Below, one piece after another: positions 20,796 through 33,484 of a DNA stretch of 64,000 nt; position 1 is the stretch's first letter, and each line of letters opens with the position of its first letter. A model generated the notes under the pieces. It made no database searches. It saw only the letters and a program-made list of their open reading frames with translations, and was not told the origin of the DNA. Made by a program: the position numbers and the translations under genes. Source of the stretch: Petunia secreta (Eukaryota > Streptophyta > Magnoliopsida > Solanales > Solanaceae); contig JARKIP010000005.1 of the NCBI GenBank assembly GCA_029990175.1, positions 35,535,501-35,599,500 of the forward strand, given 5' to 3'.

Positions 20796-23012
20796 TTTTG
20801 GATTGAACCATGTCCTATTTGATGATCATGGTCAACCTTTGATGCCTCGAAACAAGTGAAAATAGCATGCCACCAAATACTGGGACGCTATAACACAGGC
20901 GCTGCCTGCAAAATCGCGCCCAACTTGTGAAGGCTGTAGTCCATGCGTCGCCTGAGAAAAGCCTGCAGAAAAATCGTACCCACTGTTTTGTCCAGGCTGT
21001 ACTGAAGGCGTTGTCTTCAAAATCGCCCACATGCAAAATGCTGAATGCTGTCTCCCATGCATCACCTGCTCCACAGCCTGTGCTGAAAAAGTTACAGTGT
21101 ACGGCATGCGTCGCCCACCAAATTGCCTGGACAGAGTTGATGGCTCGTTGAGGTGCATGTTAAGGACGAAAAATTTCTGCCAACTTGTGTACCTGCGTGC
21201 AATTTCCTGTGCAGCGTCTCCTCTACAGCACACCTGCACGTTCCATCATCAAACACGATCACAACACCAAACCTGAAACATTCCAAAGAATTCCAACCTT
21301 TCCAATCAACCCATTGAGCATGAGAGAAGTTCACATTATAAATTATAACTATGAGTGTACCTACAAAAAAGAAAACAAAGTTAGCAGTAAGAGCCTCTAT
21401 GCTCTCCTCCATATGGATTCGAACATGAAGGAAAATTTCACCTCCCTTGTTTCTAGACATTCCTTCTCAGCCTAGTGCGAATATACAACTCATTACACTT
21501 ATCCCCATTCACCAACCTCCTTCCCATGCTATCCAACTCATGAAACGAATTAACTATGTTTTACACTTGGTGCACCTTCAACAGACACTAGAGAGGGGGT
21601 AAATAGTATCTTCCGATTTTCGCCTATCGAAGAACATAGCTATTGCCCGTAAGAACCTAGTTCTTGAAGAGTTTCTCCTAAACAATGTGTTAACAACAAT
21701 AATGCAGAAATAAACTTGCGCAAGGATTTTTACGTGGAAAACTCCTTGCTCAAGGGAGAAAAACCACTACCCACACTCTAGTATTTTGAAAACTCTTTCA
21801 CTAACACAACGAGCAAGTTTTAGGTTTCAAACTCTATAACCAAGGGACTAAACTCTAGTACCTAATACTGCCTACAATCAACTCAATTGTAGCAAACACA
21901 CCTAGAAAAGTCCTAAGTACAGGACTACCTACGATCCACGATCGTAGCAACACTTTTAAGCCAACTCTAGCCTAAAAGTACAAAGATTTCTCCAAATATA
22001 GTACCTATACAGTGCTTCTCAAATAAGCGTAATAGGTCACAATTCAAAGCCCTAATACATATGAACTAGACCTGGACAGAAACTCAATACAGCTTGATGA
22101 AGAACCACTCATCCAGTCAGTTCCTTCTGCTCGTTCTTAATGGACTGGTAATTGATTATGCCTGATGAAGAACCTCTCGTCCAGTTAATTCCTTTTGCGC
22201 GTTCTCTTCAGAATTATCAATTTTTTGAGCTCTCAATCTCTCTCTATGTGGCTGAAGAGATAGTGTTTCGTGCATAACTCTTGAAGTCTTCATAATGATG
22301 TTTATATAGTATGTATAAGACTTCTTGATGGACAAGGAAAAGAATTATTCTCCAATTAGGACTCAATAAATTCTTTCCTTATACACTTTTAACTCCAACA
22401 CACTTTTTCCATTCTTGGACTCTTTGAAATATTTTCCATTATTATGTAGATCTTCCAAGATACTTCCAATTGGCACCCAAGGCAATTAGGGTTTATAAGC
22501 CGCCTTTTAGGCTTTTATATTCGCGCCCAAGAGACTCTTAATCTCATTAGGATTAAACTCAGCACTGCTTCGCAGAACCTTCCTGTGCGAGGTTCTCCTT
22601 GTTCTACTAGGATTCTGCTTCCTTTCCTATACTTCTTCGTAGAACCTTCCTGCACGACTCCTAATCCAATTCGGATTATAAAATTGTTGCGTCCAGATTC
22701 TTTCCAATTCCATCTTAGATTTGTGCAAATCTTCCTCCTTTCCAGGTTCTACTACATGGGTCTCCATTGCTTCAGCTTATTTCACTCAACAGAACAACTT
22801 CTTCATCCTAATCACTATCACTATATAAATCTTTAGGAATTAGCTGAATTTTATTTTCAATTCATCAATCTTGGATCGTTTAAACACACACTAGGATCAT
22901 CTACAGATAAAGAGTCAGCCATATCCCAAGACATAACCTCTTTTCCAAGTATTTTCAAAAGTTATAACAAGAAAAAGTTATATTATGCAACCATCCATTT
23001 ACCACAATGAGC
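20796..23012 (+). other. Unclassified repeat-like DNA
   Basis: I recognise no gene. Around 20900-21140 phrases of the type GCGTCGCCTG and AAAATCGC.CC recur, suggesting degenerate internal repeats. From about 21585 the text TAGAGAGGGGGTAAATAG, followed by GTGGAAAACTCCTTG, resembles copia-type LTR sequence I have seen in plants. I could not define its ends. A diverged duplication (GATGAAGAACC..TC.TCCAGT) of about 75 bp lies at 22095-22200. Confidence 0.35.
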
Positions 23013-25157
23013 TCAATCCTCATCGAAGTGAGGAAGAACATTTCTTACGAAATGTTTCATTTGTGATTTTAGTGATGCTATGTCATTATCTAGACGGACC
23101 CGTTCCGCTTCCCTTGCCACAACTGTTGCTTCAAGTAATTCGCTAAGCATAGCTATCTTCCGTTGCATACTCTCCAACGTGGCCCTGTCAAGTGCTTCGG
23201 CATTTGAAGAAGTACCTATCCCATGTAAACCAGAATTGAGACGATGAAATGATCGCTCTGAGGTTAGCCTGTATGCTCTCCCCTTGTGCACACCGCCATT
23301 AACATCCAACCATATTCCTATTTCTTCTTCATCAGATGGCTTGTACGGCTCACCCTGCTCATTGCAGCCCTTACTCTGGATATACTCCTCCGTTCTTCGA
23401 GTATATGCTTCCTACAGTAAAGTGATAATATTAGTGAAAACTAAATCTTCCCTACAATGAAAATATTCCAGCCGTCCAAGAACAGTATAGGAGGAGTTGG
23501 GATCACTAGCTACTGTCTACTGAGAATACAGTTTCTGTAACCAAATTATTAGTACTAATAATCCTGTTCCTGCTTTTAATTGTACGAATGAACTAATCCA
23601 CTCTTTTTAACAAAATATTTAACTTACAGACTCTCTATTAAGAAAACAAAATCAGAAACTGAACATCAACAAGCAACCTTGCATATTCACAAATACAGAC
23701 TAAACTTGACAGACTTAGCTTCTCTAATCAATTATCTACTACAAACTGAAAAATGGCTGATTACCAACCATGAATCAACTTATATATTGACCCCTAATCA
23801 CCCTATAATCATCATACGATACATAAAGATTGAGACTTTAAGGTCTTAGTATTAATTTATTCATTAAAGTTATGAGGATACACAAGGTTAACCACTTATT
23901 ACTACCTTGTTATCGAACAGCTCCAATGTACTATAATGGTGTCTATAATCTATTCTACCAATACAATCCATATTGATCAATATGAGGAAATATTGTTTGG
24001 CACATTCAGTCTCAAAGGACCTGATTAATTAGATTCCATTAGAGCCTGCAATTTACCCATCCAAAGTATTTGCAAGTATGGTGCATTGTCTGGATCAACC
24101 ACAATCTTGCCAGGCAACAAGCCCATTATCCTCTACACTGAAGTTATAGATGCAAACAAGATCCAAGTTCAAAATTATGCAATCCCAGCAGATTTATCTG
24201 ATCCATACCTCCATAAATAGATCAAGCCTACAGACACTTACACAAACAAACACATGAAGTAGTTGTATCCTTTCATAAGTAATAGAAACTAGGAAGAGAT
24301 TCATAGATTAACACAAACACTGTTTTGCCACTCATATTGCAGCTGCAATAACTTACTGCCTGGCAATACATAAGCTAATCGAGGGAGGCCAGCTGCGATA
24401 AGACAAATTGAAGAAAGCAGAATACTAGCATTGTATATGAGCTTTAGTTTTCTTTTGAATAATCTGAATAAAGAAAAGAAACAAAAGCTTTGAGTACTTA
24501 CATGGGTATTAGCTGCTTGAGGCTCACCCCAAACTGGTTCACCCTTCTCTCCGGGCTTCCTTTTCTTAGTACGAGTCTTTTTGAATAACTCACCAAAAGG
24601 CACCTTTCTACCAAGTTTCAACTCCTGCAAACGACGGAAAATTTCAATCAAGATAAGTTAGAAAAATATCATATTAATCTAGATTTATAATGAATTACCA
24701 GGTCCTTCTTCCAAGCATATTGGCTCTTGGTCCCCCCACAGTATTAGGAGCCACCCTTTTCGGATGGGGCACTTTTCACTAGAAACTCAGGGGATTGCCA
24801 ATGCTTGAGAAGCTCCGTATATGCGTTATCCCCAACACATTTGGGCTTCTTTTTCAAGTTCCGAGCAGCTGAAAACATTTGTGAGAGAGTGGCACTAGCT
24901 TTCTTCTCAATTTTTTTTTGCAATTTGTTTATTATACTCGGGTAACCAGACAAAGTTTTTCTGCAATAAAATATGAAATATTAGATGATAAAGTTAAGTT
25001 GAAATATTTATAATAGTTGAATAGTAAAAATGCAGTTGTACCTTGAACTCATTGAACATGGTCTGTCTGGGTCATATGGAAAATCACTCCATGTGGGATA
25101 GGGTAAGTCATAAAGGTTCTGAATCGCATCTGTAATAGCCGAAGTAGCCGATGGATT
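23013..25157 (-). pseudogene. En/Spm-type plant transposase-family relic, four exons, truncated by element E
   Basis: Four exons on the minus strand have good splice sites: 25157-25042 (cut at its 5' side), 24960-24699, 24624-24502 and 23412-23013. Joined, they read YPTWSDFPYDPDRPC, then SGYPSIINKLQKKIEKKA, KVPFGELFKKTRTKKRKPGE, EEYIQSKGCNEQGEPYKPSD, and a leucine-rich coiled tail ending HFDED. This matches the plant Ptta/En/Spm transposase family (Transposase_24). A TAA follows EKGGS in exon 2, so the copy is inactive. Element E begins within exon 1. Confidence 0.75.
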
Positions 25158-27639
25158 TGAAACGACCTTGGTCAGTCGTTTCGGATGTTAGGGCTCCGAT
25201 TGGCGTACCGATAATTTTAAAATCTTAGTAAGGTCCATTGAAACTTATCTGTAAAATTTGAGCTAAATCAGACCTCGTTTGGTAGGCATCGGAAGAAGGT
25301 TTTAGTTTTTATTGTCGATAAATATTAAAAAGAGGTTTTCGAACTCAATTTTGGCGAATGAACTCTGCTTCGAAATCTGAAAGTGTCGTTGGGTTCGTAT
25401 GATTATTTATGAATTTTGTGATTTTTCAAAAGGGAATTTTGAGGTTGTTCGGCTAGTTTCCACTAAAATGCCGAAAGTTAAATAATTTGGCCTTTTTCAT
25501 TTTAATTCACATCTTGAGTTTCGGGAACCCGATTTGAGATCCGCCTTAGCGAGTATGCTACATATATTTTGTATAACTTGTATGAAAAAGTTGGAATTAT
25601 TTCGAGTATCATAGAGTACTGTTTTAATTTACGAAAAGAAAAGAAATTATAAAAGAAAATAAAATAAAATAAAAGAAAAAGAGAAAACGACAAAATAAAG
25701 AAAAGAGTGGCAGTGGCTACTCTGTAAGGGATAAGGTCCCGATGTTTTCACTTTCCAAGTAAACAAAATGGACAGAATGGAAAACGAGAGACAGAAGCAG
25801 CGAAACGCAAATAAAGTCAGAAAATAGAAAAAGAAAATAAAAAGGAGTCGGAGAAAAGTAGAATTTTCACCCCGAAACATGCAGGTAATGATCTTAATGC
25901 ATTATTTGAGTTTATTACGTGTGTTTGAATATATTTTAACGGTAAAAATTGGTATATCAGACATCGTTTTAATAAGCTCAACAGATAGTTTAAAGGATTA
26001 AATGGACTCTGATAATGGAATTGAGTATATATTCGTACTCAGTGAGTTATGGTTAACATATAAATGTAATTTATTTAGGGTTTGGTTATGTGACCTTAAA
26101 CCCTGTACATACGCCTGACCTGCGTATTGCGTATGCGAATAGGATATCAGGTTCCTAACTGGACTGCCCTAAGACGTAAGGAATGAAGCCTTTAGCCTTA
26201 TATGATATATTTTTCTGCTTATTGAACACAGTGGGATCGTTTGGCAATGAATCCAAAGGACAAAGCGGTTATTGAGTGGCTATGCTAACTTTATAGCAAG
26301 GTAAGTGTTTATATCCATTTCTTTGGAGGCACCTTGCCTCGTGGATTTTCTACCACGTGTTCCTTACGTGTGTAGCTGCCGATAGGTGTACTCATTATGC
26401 CTTAGCTTTTGGATTTACATTATATATTATATGATATGTCCTGTTGTTGGTATTGCATTGAGGATCTGAGCATTGTACTCTGGCTGTAAGTTGGCATCTA
26501 CTTCCCGGCTGTCGATGAGAGTCCCGCGCCGGTGAAGGGTTATTATTGCATCACATTGCATTTATATGCATTATATGGCATTCATATGCATTACATTGCA
26601 TATCATATTGGGTGCAGGAGTATTCCGCCCCAGGAGAGTGCAGGAGTATTCCGCCTCTGGTTTATATCATATTTGGTGCAGGAGTATTCCGCCCCAGGAG
26701 CAGGAGCATTCCGCTCTTATGTCAGATACTGAGTGCAGGAGTATTCCGCCTCAGCTTTACATTATATCAGGTGCAGGAGTATTCCGCCTCTGGTTTATAT
26801 TATATCGGGTGCAGGAGTATTCTGCCCCAGGAGCAGGAGTATTCCGCTCCAGTTGGTTATCATATTAGATTTCCCTCGAATGCAGGAGTATTCTGCTTCG
26901 AGATGGGATTACGGGCACATATGACCCTTTGTATCATATTTAATTTCATTACATTTCATACCATTGTGTAGACTTATAGTACATAACTACTATTCTGCTT
27001 CTACGTGCATTGCTTATTTGTTGATATGTTTCTGGCTCGTATTCCTGGTTGAGTTTATGGTTTCATACATATTTTCGGTTATTATCTGGCTCTGCCTTTT
27101 TATAATTTAAATAAGAGGAATTTGGTTTCTCTGTTTCTTCTCCCTGGCTAGCTATCATATTCTTTGACGTGGCTAGTCTGCCTCACTTATTGAGTCCTTT
27201 TGACTCACCCTTGTTTCTTGTCTATCTATTTCGTTTCGACAGGTTCGCTCCAGGATTGAGTTCGCCACGTTTTGAAGGAGCGAAGACGACTTCAGCTGTC
27301 AGGGTGAGCCAGCTTTTATTCAGGATGGCCACCGGTTTTGTGTTTATTATTTCAGTTGAATTTTTCTCCTTTCAGGAGGTATCTGTCTTCTTTCCTACTC
27401 TTAGATGTCTAGTCTGGATAGCCCTAAACCTAGTATGTCGGGTAGTCAGTTTTAGTTTCTTTTGTACAACTTAGAGGTATCAGTATGTCCGTGCTTTTTT
27501 TTTTTTTTTTTAAATTTTGTTCTTATTTATGAATTGAATTATATTTATTTTCCTAATTTAATTGGTAAGGGTTCGCCCGACGGGTCTAGGGGAGGATGTC
27601 GGGTGCCCGCATGGCCTAGCCGGATTTCGGGTCATTTCA
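25158..27639 (+). repeat. 5' LTR of element E
   Basis: This 2482-bp LTR begins TGAAACGACC inside the transposase exon and ends GGTCATTTCA two bases before the primer site. Its first 1.66 kb align along their length with 31726-33484. Confidence 0.85.
26608..26900 (+). repeat. Interspersed GCAGGAGTATTCCGCC repeats in the E 5' LTR
   Basis: About nine copies of the 16-mer or close variants occur at 18-45 bp spacing, separated by short variable spacers. The same array occurs in the 3' LTR. Overlapping frames here (YSAPG-type peptides) come from the repeat and are not genes. Confidence 0.88.
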
Positions 27640-27640
27640 G

Positions 27641-27653
27641 TTGGTATCAGAGC
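27641..27653 (+). promoter_or_regulatory. Primer binding site of element E (initiator tRNA-Met type)
   Basis: TTGGTATCAGAGC starts two bases after the LTR end. It matches the complement of the plant initiator tRNA-Met 3' end. Confidence 0.9.
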
Positions 27654-28295
27654 TCGGTTTAGAGTCTATCCAGACTAAGACAGTGTCTAGTAGAGTCTCG
27701 CTGATGGGTATGTAGACGTCCGTACTTATCTACGAGAGGCTATGATGGCATTTAGGAAGTTTCACTTCCTTCTTTTCTGATCGTGCGTCGGTCTAGGATG
27801 CAAAAGTATTTTCGTTGATTCATTCGTGGTAATTGTGAACCCTCGCGCGACAAATCAACGAACGGTATGAGTTCAAGACGAAGCAGTCTAGCGTAGGGCT
27901 AGCACCGACAAAGCCCCGAGAGTTTTTGATCGTGCTGACGATCTAGTTACGGAAGTCCCAGCTGTACGAGTTCTCGATGGGCAAGGGAGCAGGGCCTTGT
28001 TGTTCCCTTGGCTCTCTATGATGCTTTTACGAGAATATTGGCGATGCAGATACCGCATGAACCTATTATTCGCTAGGCAGCTTTTAGGTTGCCGCAGATG
28101 CAGACGTTTGGTCTCAGAGAGCTCCTATTCCAGTTCTTAATATTGTCGTACTAAATTATGTTCCTGAAGCAGCATGTGTTGTGCCTCTAGTTATTCTGGC
28201 TGGTTAGCTAGCCTTGAGTAATGGCTCGGTCCGAGTGTTTGAAGAGGCTGCGATATTTTCTCTGGTTGAACCTTTCGATATTCTCAGGCCATGCA

Positions 28296-28850
28296 TTAGA
28301 TAATCCCCATGAATTTGTTGTCAAAAAATGATGTCAGCGTATCCTTCAGGCTCTTGATTATATCGAGCGGTATGGTGTTGATTATTCCGCTTTCCAGTTT
28401 CAAGGTCCAGCCCTGGATTGGTGGACCGCTCTCTTATTAGCTAACTTGGTTCGATTTTTCTTCTAGATTCGTGGAAAAGTTCCTTTTGAGTAGCGAGCGA
28501 GATGAAGGGTGTTTCCAGTTTGAGTGGATTAGACAAGGTAGCCTATTGGTTAGCATGTTGGTTTCAGAATATGAGAATGAATTCTATAGAATGGCTGAAT
28601 ATGCATTAGAACTAGTCCATGAGCCTTTGTAGAGATTCAAAGATTTATTGATGACCTTTTTTTTCCTTGAGATCCCAAATGGCTCAAGAGATTGAGGTCG
28701 GGATTTTATTTGATATTGTTGTTGATATTGCCCGAAGGTACGAGGCATACCATAAGTTAGAGCGGGAAGAGTTAGCGCTGGAGGGCAAGAAATCCCGTGG
28801 CCCTAGCAGGAAACCATGGTACCTCATTTGGAGGTAAGAGTTCTGATTAA
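28296..28850 (+). pseudogene. gag: Element E gag remnant
   Basis: Translated with several frame changes and stops, the stretch shows PHEFVV, CQRILQALDYIERYGV, FQFQGPALDWWTAL and RFIDDLFF. These match the order of motifs in Del/Tekay-type gag (the DPxxFV start, the WW pair and the RFIDGL block). The rest of the capsid is unreadable. Confidence 0.6.
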
Positions 28851-30400
28851 TTTGGGAGGTCACCTTCCAGGTTATCTCAGTTTGTGTCACGTGATTCTTA
28901 GAGTGCGGGAGTAGTTCATCAAGATTAGACTCAGTTTTCTCTTTGTAGCTTTCAACAATCGGTCCAACTTCCATTTTCAGCGAAAAGGTGTTATCATTGT
29001 CGTGAGTCTGATTATCCGTTGAGGAGTATTCCTGTTATCATTGTCGTGAGTCTGGTTATCCTTTGAGGAGTTTTCCCTTACTCCGGCAAGTAGGCAGTCG
29101 TCCTTCTTCTTGCCCTCAGGCACTTGCCCAGTCGCAGGGATTTCATTTAGATCTAAATCAGCTAAAGAAATGCCATGATCCAGTAAAGGTTGAGAGCGTG
29201 GTGGCAGTTATTCTTCAGAAGGTAATTATCAGTATAACGTCTTAGTTCAGCCGCAGAGGCAGTTTTATGAACTGCCAGTCTGGCAGGATACTGAGGTATC
29301 CGATGTATTACACCCATGTGTTTCTTCTTCCATTCTATGTGAGTAAGATTTGATTCTTCTGATCGGTCTGGACATCGTTTATCTTACCATGTTTCCATGG
29401 CTTTCTTGGATGTCGTTTCTATCAAGAATCGGTTGCGGTGGAGGGGCGAGCTTCTGGTATGATTTATTCCTGGCATTTGTGAGACCCTACTAATTATTCT
29501 GGTCTAAATATGAGAGCTTTGACAGTGATTGTCGCTATTGTCTGCCTAGAATCTTGTCATGCCACCTTCTATTACTATGACAAATCAGTTTACCTCTCTT
29601 CTCGAAATTTCGTGTTGGTTGGATGATGAGATCCTTATTCATCACCATCAGAAAGTGTCATTATTTCTTCTTGTGTAAAGTGATTAGTAAGTAATATTCG
29701 ATCTACGTATCTCCTCTTGATTCAAAACGCTAGTAAAGTCATGTTACCCTATGAGCTTATCTGGATTATAAAAGGGTTTTCTGGTAAATTGTCAGAGTTT
29801 CCTTCTTATTGGAAGGTTAAATTGGTATGGATGTTGCTCCATAGAGCTCATTTAATGTCTATTTCTTCAATTGCGATTCTTTGGTTAGCCTGACTCGGAA
29901 ATAGTCTAGCTCTGGTAGCCAAACAAATAAGAAGATGAGCTTCCTAAAGATCTAATTATTTCTATCCTAAGTCCGTTTCCATCTCTTCTTTATTCGGCAC
30001 TGGTGAGCTTAGGCGGTCAGTAATCTATTGTGATGTTTCCTGTGTTGAGCCAGAGTGTATGTCAAGGTAGCCGGGTAAGCACATTGTTGTTTTTCAAGGC
30101 TACTAAAGGTAATGAGAGGCATCATTTGACCTTTGATTTGATCCATCAGGTGGTGGTGCTTATAGAAAATGTATGGAGTTGTGACTCGAGAGTTGCAGCT
30201 TTTTGGCAACTCGAAAGGATAATTGGTAGCTTAGGTCTGCCTACGTTCAGCTCTTAGCTAAATCTTATTTAGTCCAGCAGACTGTGCGGGAATGGTTATT
30301 CCTATTCAAATAGCTGCATGAGTTTGTGCTTTAAGTGGAGGAGTCTTCATCCAAATATTGAACGGTAATACTAAATCTCTAAGGCGTTGATACCACTTTT
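28851..30400 (+). other. Unrecognisable internal sequence of element E
   Basis: This is presumably a protease and RT region that has decayed or been deleted. I find no YxDD, DSG or DAS motif. A short duplication, GTTATCATTGTCGTGAGTCTG, occurs at about 28990 and 29035. Confidence 0.4.
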
Positions 30401-30516
30401 GTCACGACCCAACCTAGGGCCACAACAAAAACCTACAATGAGTGTCGATCATTGCTAACCCACTAATAATCTATTAATGCTAGAGATAAGCTGGCAACCT
30501 GATCATATATACGTAC
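30401..30516 (-). repeat. Possible end of an opposite-strand LTR
   Basis: On the minus strand the text GGGTCGTGACA is followed by AAAGTGGTATCAACGC, which resembles an LTR end with a degraded tRNA-Met primer site. No matching partner LTR is seen. Confidence 0.3.
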
Positions 30517-30756
30517 CTATCCGCTGAAAGCATATGTCTGGAAAGATGACACGATTTTAACTTGCTGGAAATTAGAATACTGAGCCACAAATTCTGCTAT
30601 GTCAGACTTTATTCCGTCCCACCAATAAATCTGCTTAAGATCATGGTACATGTTAGTCAAACCTAGATGAACAGTGTATCTGGAATAATGCGCCTCTATC
30701 ATAATCTGTCCACGTAAATCTGCAACATCAGGAACACAAAGTCTATCTTTATACAT
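30517..30756 (-). pseudogene. Integrase zinc-finger fragment, opposite strand to element E
   Basis: The frame reads RLCVPDVADLRGQIM, HYSRYTVHLGLTNMYHDL, YWWDGIKSDIAEFVAQYSNFQQVK. This is the HHCC finger region of a gypsy integrase, with the His pair retained and both Cys replaced (CxxC becomes YxxF). It points against E, so it belongs to a separate inserted or inverted element. Confidence 0.7.
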
Positions 30757-31725
30757 GAGAACACCGTCAGTAGTAACCCTGTATGGTGACTCCGATTTTC
30801 TTCTGACTATCTATCTGTATTCAACTAGAACTGGATCCTCATACTGACGATGTTTTACTTCATGAAAATCTAGAGTTAAAGATCTAGTGCAGCTTGTCGT
30901 CCATCTATCATTGGCATATCTCCTTCACACCTCAACTCTTTGAGAAGTTACTTTAGCATTATAAGTGCACATATAATCAACTTTGTTGCTGGTATTCTGC
31001 CTCAGCTCATGGTCCAACTACATGTCTCTTTTATTTTCACTTTTTCAAGTCATAATACTTTCAATTCAAAGACAATACCCTGAAGTAGATGTTTAGTCTG
31101 AATATCATTCCTGGTTTGCATCATACTATCCAGTAGTATTTGCATGATCCTTATCCTTATATGATAGACCCTGTTCAGATGAACCTTTGACATACGTTAA
31201 GATATGAGTAACTACATTCCCACAAGGAGCTTGCGTAACAACACTAACATCAACTGAGATGTTGCATAGTACGTTCGTAAAAATAATATAGCTTGTATCA
31301 AATCTTCTATAGTGTGTAGTGACTAGGTACTTCAAAAGCTCCCCCTATTGCATCAAGCATGAGCTAATTCTTAGTTTCATCGACCCGTTCTATATTGAAA
31401 GGTATATCGAAGAGGTGATTATCGGCCGAATCATGTTAATCCATCCAAAGTTCCGTATATCTTTGTTTCGAAAATATAGAACTCTTCTCTCATGATCGAG
31501 AAAGGGTCAGCTTAGCCAGAATAAGCTGGGCAATGATGTAATGAAATTATCCAGATATGTTTTATTCCAAGAGTTCGATGTGCGTTATAATTCTGATTCT
31601 GTAATCATGAGAAAAATTTCGTGGAATAGTTTATAAAGGTCATGCAAGTTCTCTTGTTATCTGTATGAATTTTTCTTTAGACTTAGGCTCGTTCGAGAAC
31701 GAACGAGAGTTTAAGTGCAGGAGAA
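30757..31725 (+). other. Mixed decayed retroelement sequence before the E 3' LTR
   Basis: I recognise no domain with confidence. Text at about 31530-31610 (YVLFQEFDVRYNSDSV-like when translated) could be a worn RNase H end. The bases before 31726 (AAGTGCAGGAGAA) may be a weak polypurine tract. Confidence 0.35.
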
Positions 31726-33484
31726 TGAAACGACCTCGGTCAATCATTTCGGAAGTTAGAGCTCCGATTGGCATGCCGATAATTTTAAAATCTTCGTAAG
31801 GTCCATTGGGACTTATCTGTAAAATTTGAGCTAAATCAGACCTCGTTTGGTAGGCATCGGAAGAAGGTTTCAGTTTTTATTGTCGATAAATATTAAAAAG
31901 AGGTTTTCGAACTCAATTTTGGCGAATGAACTCCGATTCGAAATCCGAAAGCGCAGTTGGGTTCGTATGATTATTTATGACTTTTTTGATTTTTTGAAAG
32001 TGAATTTCGAGGTTGTTCGGCTTGTTTCCGCTAAAATGCCGAAAGTTAAATAATTTGACTTTTTTTCATTTTAATTCACATCTTGAGTTTTGGGAACCCG
32101 ATTTGAGATCTGCCTTAGTGAGTATGCTACATATATTTTGTATAAATTGTATGCAAAAGTTGGAATTATTTCGAGTATCATAGGGTACCGTATTAATTTT
32201 CAAAAAGAAAAGAAATTATAAAAGAAAATAAAATAAAAGAAAAAGAGAAAACGAAAAAATAAAGAAAAGAGTGGCGGTGGCTACTCTGTAAGGGATAAGG
32301 TCCCTATTTTTTCACTTTCTAAGTAAACAAAATGGACTGAATGGAAAACGAGAGATAGAAGCAGCGAAATGCAAATAAAGTCAAAAAATAGAAAAAGAAA
32401 GGAAAAGGAGCCGGAGAAAAGTATAATTTTCACCCCGAAACATTCAGGTAATGATCTTAATGTATTATTTGAGTTTATTACGTGTGTTTGAATATATTTT
32501 AACGGTAAAAATTGGTATATAAGACATCGTTTTAATAAGCTCAACAGATAGTTTAAAGGATTACATGGACTCTGATAATGGAATTGAGTATATATTCGTA
32601 CTCAGTGAGTTATGGTTAACATATAAATATAATTTATCTAGAATTTGGTTATGTGACCTTAAACCCTGTACATAGGCCTGGCCTGCGTATTGCGTACGCG
32701 AATAGGATATCAGGTTCCTAACTGGACTGCCCTAAGACGCAATGAATGAAGCCTTTAGCCTTATGTGATATATTTTTCGGCTTATTGAACACAGTAGGAT
32801 CATTTGGAAATGAATCCAAAGGACAAAGCGGTTATTGAGTGGCTGTGCTAACTTTGTAACAAGGTAAGTGTTTATATCCATTTCTTTGAAGGCACCTGGC
32901 CTCGTGGATTTTCTACCACGTGTTCCTTACGTGTGTAGCTGCCGATAGACGTACTCATTACGCCTTAGCTTTGGATTTATATTATATATTATATATTATG
33001 TCCTTTTGTTGGTATTGCATTGAGGATCTGAGTATTGTACTATGGCTGTAAGTTGGCATCTACTTTCCGGCTGTCGATGAGAGTCCCGCGCCGGTGAAGG
33101 GTTATTATTGCATCACACTGCATTCATATGCATTATATGTTATTTATATGTATTACATTGCATATCATATTGGGTGCAGGAGTATTCCGCCCCAGGAGAG
33201 TGCAGGAGTATTCCGCCTCTGGTTTATATCATATTGGGTGCAGGAGTATTCTGTCTGAGGAGCAGGAGTATTCCGCTCTTATGTAAGATACTGAGTGCAG
33301 GAGTATTCCGCCTCAGCTTTACATTATATCGGGTGCAGGAGTATTCCGCTCTTATGTAAGATACTGAGTGCAGGAGTATTCCGCCTCAGCTTTACATTAT
33401 ATCGGGTGCAGGAGTATTCCGCTCCAGGAGTGTGTAGAAGTATTCCGCCTCTGGTTTATATTATATCGGGTGCAGGAGTATTCC
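31726..33484 (+). repeat. 3' LTR of element E, truncated
   Basis: It starts TGAAACGACC and follows the 5' LTR for about 1.76 kb. It ends inside the GCAGGAGTATTCC array (33170-33480), where TGATAAGG of element C begins. About 0.8 kb of the LTR is missing on the far side. Confidence 0.85.

Larger units (their letters stand above)
25158..33484 (+). mobile_element. Element E: decayed gypsy LTR retrotransposon, 3' LTR truncated by C
   Basis: The element has a 5' LTR at 25158-27639, a tRNA-Met-type primer site, an internal region of about 4.1 kb with gag remnants, and a 3' LTR from 31726 that stops at 33484 where element C begins. Inverted termini are TGAAACGACC and GGTCATTTCA. The gag pattern suggests a Del/Tekay-like chromovirus; that lineage is an inference. 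Most of pol is missing or unrecognisable. Confidence 0.83.

Noticed and set aside
21092..21460. Minus-strand frame of about 120 residues, possible host gene
   Set aside because: No recognisable domain, no plausible neighbours, and several competing frames on both strands in repeat-like DNA.
26532..26971. Overlapping frames in all three phases with YSAPG/VFRP peptides
   Set aside because: They come from the GCAGGAGTATTCCGCC array in the E LTR; the same frames recur at 33108-33579.
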